NCBI GenBank assembly: GCA_020634435.1
Contig: JACKBS010000004.1
Coordinates: 992,001 to 1,056,000 of the forward strand
Origin: Ardenticatenaceae bacterium
GTDB taxonomy: Bacteria > Chloroflexota > Anaerolineae > Promineifilales > Promineifilaceae
Direction of reading: 5' to 3'
Length of the DNA stretch: 64,000 nucleotides
Position 1 is the first letter of the stretch. Every line of letters begins with the position of its first letter. Under the pieces are notes generated by a model that searched no databases, was not told the DNA's origin, and saw nothing but the letters and a program-made list of their open reading frames with translations. A program made the translations under genes and the position numbers. Shown here piece after piece: positions 16,987 through 25,524 of the stretch.

Positions 16987-17015
16987 ATGACCGTTTATCA
17001 AATCAACGGTATACT
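16987..17015 (+). promoter_or_regulatory. Putative promoter of the solute-binding lipoprotein gene
   Basis: ATGACC (16987-16992) and TATACT (17010-17015) are spaced by 17 bases. The -10 box ends seven bases before the ATG at 17023, which places the predicted transcript start at or beside the start codon (leaderless). It diverges from the ABC-F leader promoter at 16958-16986. Confidence 0.5.
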
Positions 17016-17022
17016 TTGGCGC

Positions 17023-18354
17023 ATGAATAAAAAGGTTTCTCTCTTGTTTTTTGTGTTGCTCTGGCTCACCGTCAGCTGCGATTTAGTGAACAATTTCAAC
17101 CAGACCGCCACCAGTGAACCAGCACCGGCCACAGTGCCAGGCGGTACGGCCGTTGCCAGCAGCACCCCAGCCGCAGAAACCACGCCCGATATTGCCATTC
17201 CCACGACGGCCGTTTCCCAAACACGGCCGTTGCTCAAAGTGTGGCTGCCCCCCGAAATCGCCCTGGCCACCGAAGACAGCGCCGCCATCCTCAATGCCCA
17301 ACTGGCGGCCTTCCGCAGCAGCCACCCCAACGTAGAGATTACCATCGAGCAAAAGTCGGTCAGCGGCCAGAGCAGCATCCTCAACTACCTGCGCACCGGG
17401 CGCACCGTGGCCCCCAACATCCTGCCGGACCTCGTCGCCATCCCCATCGAGCAGCTCAGCCCGGCCCTCAATGAAGAGCTCATTTACCCGCTCAACGGCC
17501 TGGTCGAGACCGCCCTGCTGGAAGATTTGTTCCCCGCCGCCCTGGACCTGGTTCTAAAAAACAACCAGGTCAGCAGCTATCCATTTATCGTCACCGGGCT
17601 GCCCCATCTGGCCTACAACAGCGAAGTGGTCACTGAAACAATTCCCATCCGCTGGGAAACGCTCACCACGTCGCCGCACCACATGGTGTTCCCCGCCAAC
17701 GGCATCCCTGGCGGGCTGCTTTGCCTGGAATTTTACCTGGACGCAGGCGGCAGCCTCACCAACGAGGCGGGGCAAACGGCGCTGCAAGTGGAGCCGCTGG
17801 CCACGGCACTGCAACAGCTGTTCACCGGCAAAAACAACAGCTTCATTTTGGACCAGAGCAGCAATTATTCAACTTTGCAGGAATCGTGGCAGCTTTTCCA
17901 GGCAGGCACGGCCGATTTTGCCCTCACCAGCAGCGAACAATATTTGCGCCTGCGCGATGAACAGGGCGTGTTTCAGGTAACGGCCGTTCCTGGCCTGCAC
18001 CAACCGCTAAATCCCGTCATCAGCGGCTGGGCCTGGGCCGTCACCACCAACGATCCCACCCGGCGTGCCCTGGTGGGCGAACTGCTCAACAGCCTGATTG
18101 ACAGCAGCGCCCTCGGCGAATGGAGCTACGCCAGCCGCTACTTGCCCGCGCGCCAGGCCGCCCTGGCCTTCTGGCCCAGCGACGACCCATACGTGCCCTT
18201 TGCCCGCGAGCAGCTCAATCGGGCCAGGCCGCTGCCCTTTAGCAGCACCAGCAGCATCATGACCGTGCTCAACAATGCCGTCTTTGATGTCATTACCCTG
18301 GCCAAAACGCCCCAGGTGGCCGCCGAAGAAGCCGTGGCCGCCCTCCAGCCGTAA
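17023..18354 (+). CDS. Extracellular solute-binding lipoprotein (ABC sugar-type)
   Basis: I choose the ATG at 17023: it gives a classical lipoprotein signal (MNKKVSLLFFVLLWLTVSC) with Cys at the lipobox. The upstream GTG would add 17 residues overlapping the promoter. After a Thr/Pro/Ala-rich linker the protein has a family 1 solute-binding fold: LKVWLPPEIA, FRSSHPNVEI, IPIEQLSPALNEELIYPLN, then GWAWAVTTNDPTRRALV. It should bind a carbohydrate or similar ligand outside the membrane, but no permease genes are nearby, so the transporter must be encoded elsewhere or the protein is a sensor or orphan. The glycerate kinase gene begins six bases after its stop. Confidence 0.85.
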   Translation: MNKKVSLLFFVLLWLTVSCDLVNNFNQTATSEPAPATVPGGTAVASSTPAAETTPDIAIPTTAVSQTRPLLKVWLPPEIALATEDSAAILNAQLAAFRSSHPNVEITIEQKSVSGQSSILNYLRTGRTVAPNILPDLVAIPIEQLSPALNEELIYPLNGLVETALLEDLFPAALDLVLKNNQVSSYPFIVTGLPHLAYNSEVVTETIPIRWETLTTSPHHMVFPANGIPGGLLCLEFYLDAGGSLTNEAGQTALQVEPLATALQQLFTGKNNSFILDQSSNYSTLQESWQLFQAGTADFALTSSEQYLRLRDEQGVFQVTAVPGLHQPLNPVISGWAWAVTTNDPTRRALVGELLNSLIDSSALGEWSYASRYLPARQAALAFWPSDDPYVPFAREQLNRARPLPFSSTSSIMTVLNNAVFDVITLAKTPQVAAEEAVAALQP

Positions 18355-18360
18355 TCTGCC

Positions 18361-19671
18361 ATGACCAGCCTCCCTTTTGCCGACCACCCCGCGCACATCC
18401 AGGCCATTTTGCAGGCAGCGCTCAACCAGGCCAATCCGCAAACGGCCGTGCGCCAACACCTGCAAAAAAAGGGGTCACACCTGCACATCGGCCCACACCG
18501 AATTGCATTGGGCGACGGCCGTCTTTTCATCCTCAGCCTGGGCAAAGCGGCCGTACCAATGGCCCTGGCGGCGGTGGATGTGGTGGGCGAAACGGCCGTT
18601 GCTGGTGGCGGCATCATTGCCAAACATCTCCCCGAAACCGCGCTGCCCCTCCCTGCTTTCATAGGCAGCCATCCCGTCCCGGATGAAAAAAGCGAGGCGG
18701 CGACAACGGCCGTTCTCGAACCATTAGCAGCCCTCACCGAAAAAGACACCGTGCTGTGCCTCATCTCCGGCGGCGCGTCGGCGCTGTTTACCCGACCCCA
18801 TTTGCCGCTGGCGCAATGGCAGGCGCTCAACCGGGCGCTGCTGGCCAGCGGCTGCCCCATCCAGGCGATCAACACCGTGCGCCGCCAGCTGGATGTGGTC
18901 AAAGGCGGCGGGCTGGCGCGATGGGTGGCCCCGGCCCGCATCATCAGCCTGATCTTGAGCGATGTGGTGGGCAATGAGTTGGCCGCCATTGGCAGCGGCC
19001 CCACCGTGGCCAGCCAGGAAACGCCCGCCGAAGCGCTGGCCGTCTGGCAGTGCTACCACGTGGATCGGTTTTTGGATACGGCCGTTGCCCACGCCATCAC
19101 CACCACCCTGCAAACGCTAGCCGAAACCGAGTTCACGCCGCCCACCAACATCGTCGCCAACCTGATCATCGGCAGCATCCAGCAGTCGGCCCAGGCAGCC
19201 GCGGCCAAAGCCGAATCGCTGGGTTTCCAGACCCGCCTGCTCACCACCCGGCTGGAGGGCGAAGCGCGGGAGGTGGGCAAATTTGCCGCCGCCCTGGCCA
19301 GCGACGCACCATCGCAAAGCGCCACCCTGCTTGGCGGTGAAACGACGGTCACTTTGCGCGGCAAGGGCAAAGGTGGGCGCAACCTGGAAACGGCTCTCGC
19401 GGCGGCCATTGGCATGGCCGGGTGGTCCCAGCGCACCATCACCAGCTTTGCCACCGACGGCGACGACGGCACCAGCGGCGTGGCCGGGGCGACGGTGACG
19501 GGACAAACGGTAAAGGATGGGGAAACGGCCGTAACCTATCTTGACAACAACGACAGCTACACTTTTTTCCAGCAGCTAGACACCGCCGGGCGTGGCCCCC
19601 ATCTCATCAAAACCGGGCCAACCGGCACCAACGTGAATGATCTTTTACTTATTTTAAATTACGAAATGTAG
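18361..19671 (+). CDS. Glycerate 2-kinase (GK-II, DUF4147/MOFRL family)
   Basis: 436 residues, full length for the class. The N-terminal DUF4147 domain contains LSLGKAAVPMALAA, the GSHPVPDEKS loop, CLISGGASALF and NTVRRQLDVVKGGGLAR. The C-terminal MOFRL domain has LLGGETTVTLRGKGKGGRN and SFATDGDDGTSG. The enzyme phosphorylates D-glycerate to 2-phosphoglycerate with ATP and feeds sugar-acid or serine-derived carbon into glycolysis. It follows the solute-binding lipoprotein by six bases, so the two are probably cotranscribed. A 219-base gap with a hairpin repeat follows. Confidence 0.93.
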   Translation: MTSLPFADHPAHIQAILQAALNQANPQTAVRQHLQKKGSHLHIGPHRIALGDGRLFILSLGKAAVPMALAAVDVVGETAVAGGGIIAKHLPETALPLPAFIGSHPVPDEKSEAATTAVLEPLAALTEKDTVLCLISGGASALFTRPHLPLAQWQALNRALLASGCPIQAINTVRRQLDVVKGGGLARWVAPARIISLILSDVVGNELAAIGSGPTVASQETPAEALAVWQCYHVDRFLDTAVAHAITTTLQTLAETEFTPPTNIVANLIIGSIQQSAQAAAAKAESLGFQTRLLTTRLEGEAREVGKFAAALASDAPSQSATLLGGETTVTLRGKGKGGRNLETALAAAIGMAGWSQRTITSFATDGDDGTSGVAGATVTGQTVKDGETAVTYLDNNDSYTFFQQLDTAGRGPHLIKTGPTGTNVNDLLLILNYEM

Positions 19672-19707
19672 AGACATTGCCATTACCAATAAAAAATCAG
19701 TTCGGGT

Positions 19708-19832
19708 CATAAAGTTGTCATGCTGAGGTCCTCCGAAGCATCCCGCCCGCGTGGCAATCAGGTAAATCTCGATTCTGCTAAAGTTCTTGCCATGTGCTCC
19801 TGGTGGGATTTCTCGGAGGACCTCGAAATGAC
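19708..19832. repeat. Dispersed inverted repeat (GAGGTCCTCCGA / TCGGAGGACCTC)
   Basis: The left arm at about 19711-19738 includes GCTGAGGTCCTCCGAAGCATC and the right arm at about 19806-19832 includes TTCTCGGAGGACCTCGAAATG. They form a long imperfect hairpin filling the gap between glycerate kinase and the phosphohexomutase. No coding potential is seen. Confidence 0.65.
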
Positions 19833-19890
19833 ATTTACCCCAGATAGTTTTTAGACACTAAATGCAACGTCTCTACCATAAGGACATCCT

Positions 19891-21318
19891 ATGACCATCA
19901 AATTTGGCACCGACGGCTGGCGCGCCGTTATTAGCGAAACCTTTACCTTTGGCAATCTGCGGCTAGTGGCCCAGGCCATTGCCGACTATGTTCTGGAAGA
20001 AAACGCCAGCAATCCCAGCGTGGTGGTCGGCTTCGACACTCGCTTTTTGTCCGACCGGTACGCGGCCGAGGTGGCCCGCGTGATGGCCGCTAACCGGATT
20101 GACACCTGGCTGGCCCGCGCCGACACGCCCACTCCGGCCATCAGCTACGCCGTCAAGCACAAAAATGCCACGGCGGGCGTGATGATTACCGCCAGCCATA
20201 ATGCCCCGCGCTACAACGGTGTCAAGCTCAAATCGTGCTTTGGTGGCAGCGCCAGCCCGGCACACCACAAGCGGGTGGAACAGCTGCTGGAGCGCAACCT
20301 TTCCACCGTCCACGGTCCCAATTTGATGGACCTGGACGAAGCCATCAAACGCGACCGGGTGCACAAGTTTGATCCAGCCTGGGCGTATTACGAGCATTTG
20401 AGCAATTTGGTAGACCTGGACATCGTCTCCAGCGGCGAGCTGCGCATTGTGGCCGATGGCATGTATGGCTCGGGGCGCGGCGCGTTTAGCGAGATTTTGG
20501 CGCGCGGCCGTTCCCATGTACACAACATCCGCCACGAGATGAACCCTGGTTTTGGCGGCATCCATCCCGAGCCAATTACGCGGCATTTGGGCATGCTCAT
20601 GTCCACCATCCAGAGCGGGCATTGGGATGTGGGCCTGGCCACCGATGGCGACGCGGACCGCATCGGCGCGGTGGATGCACAGGGCAATTTTGTGGACCCA
20701 CACCGCATTTTTGCCCTGGTGCTGCGCTATCTGCTGGAAAAGCGCGGGCTGCGCGGCAAGGTCGTGCGCACCGTCTCCACCACCCGCATGATTGACCGGA
20801 TTGCCGCGCAGTACGGCCTGGAGCTCATCGAAACGCCGGTCGGGTTTAACCACATTGCCGATTTGATGATTGCTGGGGGTGTGGTGATGGGCGGCGAGGA
20901 ATCGGGCGGCATGAGCATCCAGGGACACATCCCGGAAGGTGATGGCGTGCTGCTGGGGCTGCTGCTGCTGGAGGTGATGGCCGCCGCCAAAACACCGCTG
21001 CACGTGTTGGTGGAAGATCTGCTGGCCAAATTCGGCCCGGCCCAATACGCTCGCACCGACATGAAGCTAACGCGCCCGGTGGAAAAGAAGGAGATGGTGG
21101 CAATGCTCATCAATCTGGCCCCGGAGGCAATCGCGGGCGTCGCGGTGGAAAAAGTCGAGACGGTGGACGGGGTGAAATATTACCTGAACGATGGCAGCTG
21201 GCTGTTGATACGGCCGTCTGGCACCGAACCCGTCCTGCGCGTCTATGCTGAAGCACCCAACGATGAGCGTGTCAAGGCGCTGCTGGGCTTTGGCGAAGAA
21301 ATGGCGGCGAAGGCATGA
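19891..21318 (+). CDS. Phosphoglucomutase/phosphomannomutase family protein
   Basis: 475 residues of the alpha-D-phosphohexomutase family. In order: KFGTDGWRAVI at the N-terminus, the active-site phosphoserine loop TASHNAPRYNGVK, the metal-binding loop DGDADRIG, the sugar-recognition loop GGEESGG, and the phosphate-binding loop RPSGTEPVLRVYAEA. It interconverts hexose 1- and 6-phosphates. In this genome it could convert the glucose-1-P, mannose-1-P or GlcNAc-1-P released by the phosphorylases at 38-45 kb, though the gene is not linked to them. Its stop overlaps the next start (ATGA). Confidence 0.93.
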   Translation: MTIKFGTDGWRAVISETFTFGNLRLVAQAIADYVLEENASNPSVVVGFDTRFLSDRYAAEVARVMAANRIDTWLARADTPTPAISYAVKHKNATAGVMITASHNAPRYNGVKLKSCFGGSASPAHHKRVEQLLERNLSTVHGPNLMDLDEAIKRDRVHKFDPAWAYYEHLSNLVDLDIVSSGELRIVADGMYGSGRGAFSEILARGRSHVHNIRHEMNPGFGGIHPEPITRHLGMLMSTIQSGHWDVGLATDGDADRIGAVDAQGNFVDPHRIFALVLRYLLEKRGLRGKVVRTVSTTRMIDRIAAQYGLELIETPVGFNHIADLMIAGGVVMGGEESGGMSIQGHIPEGDGVLLGLLLLEVMAAAKTPLHVLVEDLLAKFGPAQYARTDMKLTRPVEKKEMVAMLINLAPEAIAGVAVEKVETVDGVKYYLNDGSWLLIRPSGTEPVLRVYAEAPNDERVKALLGFGEEMAAKA

Positions 21319-22427
21319 GGTTTGGCCACAGAGGGCACAGAGATTTTAGAGGAGTTTTGCGAGCGTGGACGGCCGTTTTCCTCTTTTTGGTGGGGTGCGG
21401 CGGTGAAGCAGCAGCAACGGCCGTTCCCGCCCCACAGCCCAACCAAACGCCGCTTGTTTTGCCGGAGGGCTTCACCGCCGAAGTCGCCGCCAGCGGCCTG
21501 TCTCGCCCAACGCAAATGATTTGGGGACCAGACGGCCGTCTCTGGGTTGCCCAGCTTTTTGAAGGCGAAAGCGATGAAGCAGGGCAAGTTGTGGCCATAG
21601 ACCTGGATACAAACGAACAAGAAGTTTTGCTAGAAGAACTAAACAAACCCACCGGCATTGCCATTCTGGACAACGCGCTGTGGATTGCCACGGAAGATGA
21701 GCTGCTGCGGGCCGATTTGGACGCGGCGCAAAAGCCACAAACGCCCCAAGTTGTTTTGACAAACATGCCCAATAACGGCCGTTCCAACGGCACGCTCACA
21801 GTTACCCCCGATGGTCAGTTGGTGTACGAAACGAGTGGGCGGCGCAGCGGAGACGAGGCCAGCGCTGGCTCGGGCACATTGTGGCAACTAGACCCCGCCC
21901 AGCCGAATAATCCCATCGTGCTGGCAACGGGACTCAAGAATGCGTATGCCCACGTTTTTGATGGAAACGGCCGTCTTTGGATCACTGAAATTGGCGATAG
22001 CGCCGTCACGGGGGCTGATTTTGAGGGCCAGCCGCCGGAGGAGCTTAATTTGGTAATCGCCGGAGCTGATTACGGCTGGCCGCGTTGTTTTGGCAATCAG
22101 GAACCTGCGTTAAATCGGGCGGGCACGGCCGAAATTTGCGCCCAGACCGAACCACCAGTCACGTTGTTTCCGCCGCAAAACACACCAACAAGCCTTGTCG
22201 TTGCCCCGTGGGACGACTCCGTTTTGTTGGTCGCGCTGTGGGTTGGCGGGGAAGTTACGACCGTTCAGCTAGAAGAAGGGGTGAACGGCCGTTTCACTGG
22301 CACCAATACCACCTTTCTTACCGGCATTGCCACTCCGCAGCACCTGCTGCCCGCCCCAGACGGTGCGCTGCTCCTCTCCGACCACAGCAGCGGCATAATC
22401 TATCGCATCCTGAAAACCAACGAGTAA
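21315..22427 (+). CDS. Lipoprotein with PQQ glucose-dehydrogenase-like beta-propeller
   Basis: 370 residues. The N-terminus is a lipoprotein signal (AWTAVFLFLVGCGGE, lipobox LVGC) preceded by an Arg/His-rich n-region. That n-region (FGHRGHRDFRG) is translated from the dispersed CCACAGAGGGCACAGAGA repeat, also present at 6648-6759. The mature part has propeller-type repeats: LPEGFTAEVAASGLSRPTQM, WGPDGRLWVAQ, LATGLKNAYAHVFDGNGRLW, ADYGWPRCFGN and APDGALLLSDH. This resembles soluble aldose-sugar-dehydrogenase-like/ScyD-type proteins. Whether PQQ is bound is not evident. The ATG overlaps the mutase stop by 4 bases; an in-frame TTG at 21357 would also give a signal peptide and avoid the repeat. 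Confidence 0.8.
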   Translation: MRFGHRGHRDFRGVLRAWTAVFLFLVGCGGEAAATAVPAPQPNQTPLVLPEGFTAEVAASGLSRPTQMIWGPDGRLWVAQLFEGESDEAGQVVAIDLDTNEQEVLLEELNKPTGIAILDNALWIATEDELLRADLDAAQKPQTPQVVLTNMPNNGRSNGTLTVTPDGQLVYETSGRRSGDEASAGSGTLWQLDPAQPNNPIVLATGLKNAYAHVFDGNGRLWITEIGDSAVTGADFEGQPPEELNLVIAGADYGWPRCFGNQEPALNRAGTAEICAQTEPPVTLFPPQNTPTSLVVAPWDDSVLLVALWVGGEVTTVQLEEGVNGRFTGTNTTFLTGIATPQHLLPAPDGALLLSDHSSGIIYRILKTNE

Positions 22428-22431
22428 AAAA

Positions 22432-22512
22432 TTGACGCAAAGAACGCAAAGGAACGAAAGAAGCAAAGAAATGAACTTTGCCTCCTTTATTTCTTTGCGC
22501 CTTTGCGTCAAA
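22432..22512. terminator. Hairpin repeat between convergent genes (TTGACGCAAAG / CTTTGCGTCAA)
   Basis: The left arm starts TTGACGCAAAGAACGCAAAGG at 22432 and the right arm ends CTTTGCGCCTTTGCGTCAA at 22512. It fills the whole gap between the two convergent stop codons and is followed by AAAAATTATT. It probably serves as a bidirectional terminator and belongs to the dispersed repeat class. Confidence 0.65.
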
Positions 22513-22524
22513 AATTATTAAGAG

Positions 22525-23910
22525 CTACTCGCTCTTGGCGAATTGTTCGATGATGCGGGCAGTGTGTTTGGTGCCCAGCAAGAAATAATCCAGGCGCATG
22601 TTTTCATTGGGGGCGTGTACCTGGCTGCCAGGGTAGCCCACGCCAGCGGCCACCAGCGGCAGGCCAAGCGTGTGAATAAACGGATAGTTTGGCCCGCTGC
22701 CGCCAATGATGGGTGCGACGTTGGGTTCTTTGCCATAGACAATTTCGGCCGTTTCGTTGGTGAGCTGCACAAACGGGTCATCGGGATCGACTTTGGCTGG
22801 ACGACCACCACCATTCAGTTTCACTTTGACATCACTAAAGCCTTGCGCGTCCAGGTGCGCCCGCAGCTTGGCGACCACCTCATCGGGGGTCTGGTTAGGC
22901 ACCAGGCGGAAGTCTACCTTGGCGCTGGCCTGGGCGGGCAGGACGGTTTTGGAACCAGGGCCTTGGTAGCCCGAGGTCAGGCCACAAATGGTGCAGGTGG
23001 GTTCGAATACGGCCGTTCGCTTCAATTCCAAATCATCGGTCAGGCCCAACAAAAAGCCATCTAGCTGGAACATCTCTTTGAGATTCTCAGCTTCCGAGGG
23101 CATGGCAGCCAACATTTCCAGGTCGCGGGCGCTGGGCGGCTGTACGTTGTCGTAGAAGCCTGGGATAAGAATGCGCTCGTTCTGGTCTTTGAGCGTGCTG
23201 AGTGCCCACACCAGCCGCCAGGCCGCATTGGGGAAAATCGAGCCGCCCAGGCCGGAGTGGGCGTCAATCGAGGCAGTTTGCACGGAAAGCTCCACGTAAC
23301 AAATGCCGCGCATGCCCAATGCCTGGCTGGGACGGCCGTCGTGATCCACGCCACCAAATTCCCAAATGCAGGCATCGGCGGCCAGCTTATCCTGGTACTT
23401 TTCCACAAACGCAGGCATGTTGGGGCTGCCGACTTCCTCTTCGCCTTCGATGATGAACTTGACATTGCAGGGCAGTTCGCCGCCCAGCGCATCTTTCACC
23501 GCCGCCAAAGCCGCCAGACGGCAGATGATGTGCCCTTTGTCATCGCTGATGCCGCGTGCGTAAAACTTGCCATCCCGCTCGGTGAGCTGGAACGGCGGGG
23601 AGTCCCACAGCTCCAGCGGTTCGGCGGGCTGCACGTCGTAGTGGAGGTAGAAGAGCAGGGTCTTGTCGGAACGGCCGTCCCCTTCACCATAAACAACGGG
23701 GTAGCCATCCGACGGCATCACCTCGGCGCGAAAGCCTTGCTCGCGTAGCATGGTGGCCACCAGATCGGCACATTCCGTGATGCCATAATTTTGCGCCGAG
23801 ACGCTGGGCTGGGCGCACAGACGGGCCAGCTGATCAATCCAGTAATCGACATTTTGGTCAATATGGGCGTCGATTTTGTCCCAGATGGGATTGGTTGGTT
23901 CTACTGTCAT
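22525..23910 (-). CDS. M20 family dipeptidase / metallopeptidase
   Basis: 461 residues. The M20 zinc-binding pattern is present: LLFYLHYDVQPAEP (His and Asp ligands), DDKGHIICRLAAL, the catalytic/ligand pair EGEEEVGSPN, then the dimerisation domain with LPAQASAKVDFRLVPNQ and a C-terminal His in PNENMRLDYF. The spacing and DSPPFQLTERDGKFYARGISDDKG context match the dipeptidase subgroup (carnosinase/PepV-like), so it probably cleaves dipeptides in the cytoplasm. No signal peptide is seen. It is convergent with the propeller lipoprotein; upstream lies a separate hairpin repeat. Confidence 0.92.
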   Translation of the reverse strand: MTVEPTNPIWDKIDAHIDQNVDYWIDQLARLCAQPSVSAQNYGITECADLVATMLREQGFRAEVMPSDGYPVVYGEGDGRSDKTLLFYLHYDVQPAEPLELWDSPPFQLTERDGKFYARGISDDKGHIICRLAALAAVKDALGGELPCNVKFIIEGEEEVGSPNMPAFVEKYQDKLAADACIWEFGGVDHDGRPSQALGMRGICYVELSVQTASIDAHSGLGGSIFPNAAWRLVWALSTLKDQNERILIPGFYDNVQPPSARDLEMLAAMPSEAENLKEMFQLDGFLLGLTDDLELKRTAVFEPTCTICGLTSGYQGPGSKTVLPAQASAKVDFRLVPNQTPDEVVAKLRAHLDAQGFSDVKVKLNGGGRPAKVDPDDPFVQLTNETAEIVYGKEPNVAPIIGGSGPNYPFIHTLGLPLVAAGVGYPGSQVHAPNENMRLDYFLLGTKHTARIIEQFAKSE

Positions 23911-23937
23911 TTTGTTGTCCTTTAGGTGTGATTTTAG

Positions 23938-23991
23938 GGAGATTGGAGATTAGAGGCTGATGCAAATCTCCAATCTCTAATCTCCAGTCTC
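23938..23991. repeat. Intergenic inverted repeat (GGAGATTGGAGATTAGAG)
   Basis: The left arm GGAGATTGGAGATTAGAGG and the right arm CTCCAATCTCTAATCTCC form a hairpin between the histidine phosphatase stop and the M20 start. It is one of the dispersed intergenic hairpins and probably terminates nothing essential on this strand. Confidence 0.6.
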
Positions 23992-23995
23992 CTGT

Positions 23996-24604
23996 TTACT
24001 CAAGATGGCTTGTGTCATTAAGGCGGGTCACAACAGCGCCGTGTGAGTTGACTTCGATGGTGCTGAGACCAGTGTTGCCGCGCATGGAGAAACGGCCGTA
24101 AATCGCCGGATCGATCCCCATCACCTGGCCCAGCAATGCGTGCAGCAAACCGCCGTGGGTCACCACGGCCACCATGCCCTCATGGTGGGCATCGCGCACC
24201 GACTCGTAGGCACGCCAGGCCCGGCTAAGCACATCGACAAACGGCTCGCCATTGGGCGGATCAATCATGCCGCGAGTGACTTTGCCCCATACTTCGGGAA
24301 ATTGCGCACGGGCCTGTTCCCCCGTGAGGCCGCTAAAATCGCCTACGTCTCGCTCGCGCCACAGCTCCGTTTGGATGGGTGTGATGCCCAGCTCGTTGGC
24401 CAGGGGAACGGCCGTTTGCACACAGCGCTGCAAATCACTGGTGTAAATCGTATCGATCGGCCAGGTGCGCAAGCGCTGACAGATGGCTTCGGCCTGCTTG
24501 TGGCCAGTTTCATTGAGCGGCACGTCGGTGTGCCCTTGCCAGCGGCCAGCATGATTCCAGGCCGTCTGGCCATGGCGCATCAGCAAGATGGTTAAATGTG
24601 TCAA
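23996..24604 (-). CDS. Histidine phosphatase family protein (phosphoglycerate mutase-like)
   Basis: 202 residues. The catalytic RHG motif is LLMRHGQTAWNHAGRWQGHT, with DVPLNETGHKQA following, then SDLQRCVQTA, the WRERDVGDFSGLT acid region, and the second catalytic His in VVTHGGLLHALLG. This is the cofactor-independent branch-1 histidine phosphatase fold, which dephosphorylates small metabolites. The exact substrate (3-PGA, alpha-ribazole phosphate or another) cannot be assigned. It lies between two hairpin repeats and has no operon partner. Confidence 0.92.
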   Translation of the reverse strand: MTHLTILLMRHGQTAWNHAGRWQGHTDVPLNETGHKQAEAICQRLRTWPIDTIYTSDLQRCVQTAVPLANELGITPIQTELWRERDVGDFSGLTGEQARAQFPEVWGKVTRGMIDPPNGEPFVDVLSRAWRAYESVRDAHHEGMVAVVTHGGLLHALLGQVMGIDPAIYGRFSMRGNTGLSTIEVNSHGAVVTRLNDTSHLE

Positions 24605-24631
24605 AACTCGTCTTTGCCCTCCTCCGAAAAT

Positions 24632-24699
24632 AATCCACAGATGACACAGATTTCGCAGATTAGAGGTAAATCTGTGTCATCTGCGAAATCTGTGGATTT
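24632..24699. repeat. Intergenic inverted repeat (CCACAGATGACACAGATT / AAATCTGTGTCATCTG)
   Basis: Two arms of about 30 bases at 24632-24661 and 24669-24699 carry the words CACAGATGACACAG and CTGTGTCATCTGCG around TTAGAGGT. It is related in wording to the CCACAGAG repeats at 6648 and 21325 and sits between two minus-strand genes. Confidence 0.65.
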
Positions 24700-24723
24700 T
24701 CATTTATAGTGTTGAGCTTACGC

Positions 24724-25524
24724 TCATGTCGTCTCCTGTCTTGCTTTGGCGATCATGCGCTGCACTTCGGTAACGGCGGCATCGGGAAATGGAGAGAGGA
24801 ACGGCCGTAATTCCAGAACCGCCAGCGCCAACAGTCCCTCAGCCGCCAGCAACGTGTTCTGCGCCAAAATCCCGTTGATTTCCGCTCCCAACCGAGGGAA
24901 AACCCGCTCAAAGCGGCGAAATGGGTCCAGATTATCCAGCAGCGACTGATCCTCTGAAGTATGAAACTCCGCTAGAAGCCGCAGCAGATGGGTCAGCGCG
25001 TAGGTTTTGATGAACTGATGGCCGCTCAAGCGCTCGCCCCGTGCATAGCGCCCCACGCCAACAAACAAATTCATCAAAAATTCCGCCAGACGCCGGTTGG
25101 GGTCGGTTTGGCCTTGCGCCACCCAATCTTGCGTCGTCAGCGCCAATTCCTCCAGCCGAGGCGCAATCTCCGCTTTGTCTAGCAACACGCGATACCGGTT
25201 CAGGCGAGCCAGCTGTAACTCATCTTCGTTAAAGATGGCAAATTCCAGCAGATGCCCACCGTGATACAATGCCTTGATCCCATGCTCGGTCTCGCGAAAG
25301 TAAAAAACCAGATCGTCAGCGCGGGGGAGCCAGGACAAATCGCGGCGCATATCTTCCTGCACCCCATGTATGGTAATGACAAAAAAATCGTGATCTGACC
25401 ATTCATCTGGCTGATAATCTTGCTGGGCCATTGAACCAAGCGCAACCAGGCACAACACCCGATCATCACCAGCCAGCTTTAAGCGCATATCTTCGGTAAA
25501 TTTGTTGTATTCAGTCAGGTTCAT
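24724..25524 (-). CDS. Nucleotidyltransferase-fold protein (aminoglycoside adenylyltransferase-like)
   Basis: 266 residues. The N-terminus matches the minimal nucleotidyltransferase signature: VALGSMAQQDY (GS motif) followed by DEWSDHDFFVIT (the metal-binding Asp pair), with a later strand LLEFAIFNEDEL. The remaining two thirds are helical, as in streptomycin 6-adenylyltransferase-like proteins. Family members transfer nucleotides to small molecules or proteins; the substrate is unknown. Its start overlaps the methyltransferase stop by 4 bases, making a three-gene operon with a methyltransferase and an Mrr-type nuclease. Confidence 0.7.
   Translation of the reverse strand: MNLTEYNKFTEDMRLKLAGDDRVLCLVALGSMAQQDYQPDEWSDHDFFVITIHGVQEDMRRDLSWLPRADDLVFYFRETEHGIKALYHGGHLLEFAIFNEDELQLARLNRYRVLLDKAEIAPRLEELALTTQDWVAQGQTDPNRRLAEFLMNLFVGVGRYARGERLSGHQFIKTYALTHLLRLLAEFHTSEDQSLLDNLDPFRRFERVFPRLGAEINGILAQNTLLAAEGLLALAVLELRPFLSPFPDAAVTEVQRMIAKARQETT

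Noticed and set aside
19963..21045. Minus-strand 360-residue open frame
   Set aside because: It lies fully antisense to the phosphohexomutase, whose motifs are intact; composition is typical of a GC-rich shadow frame.
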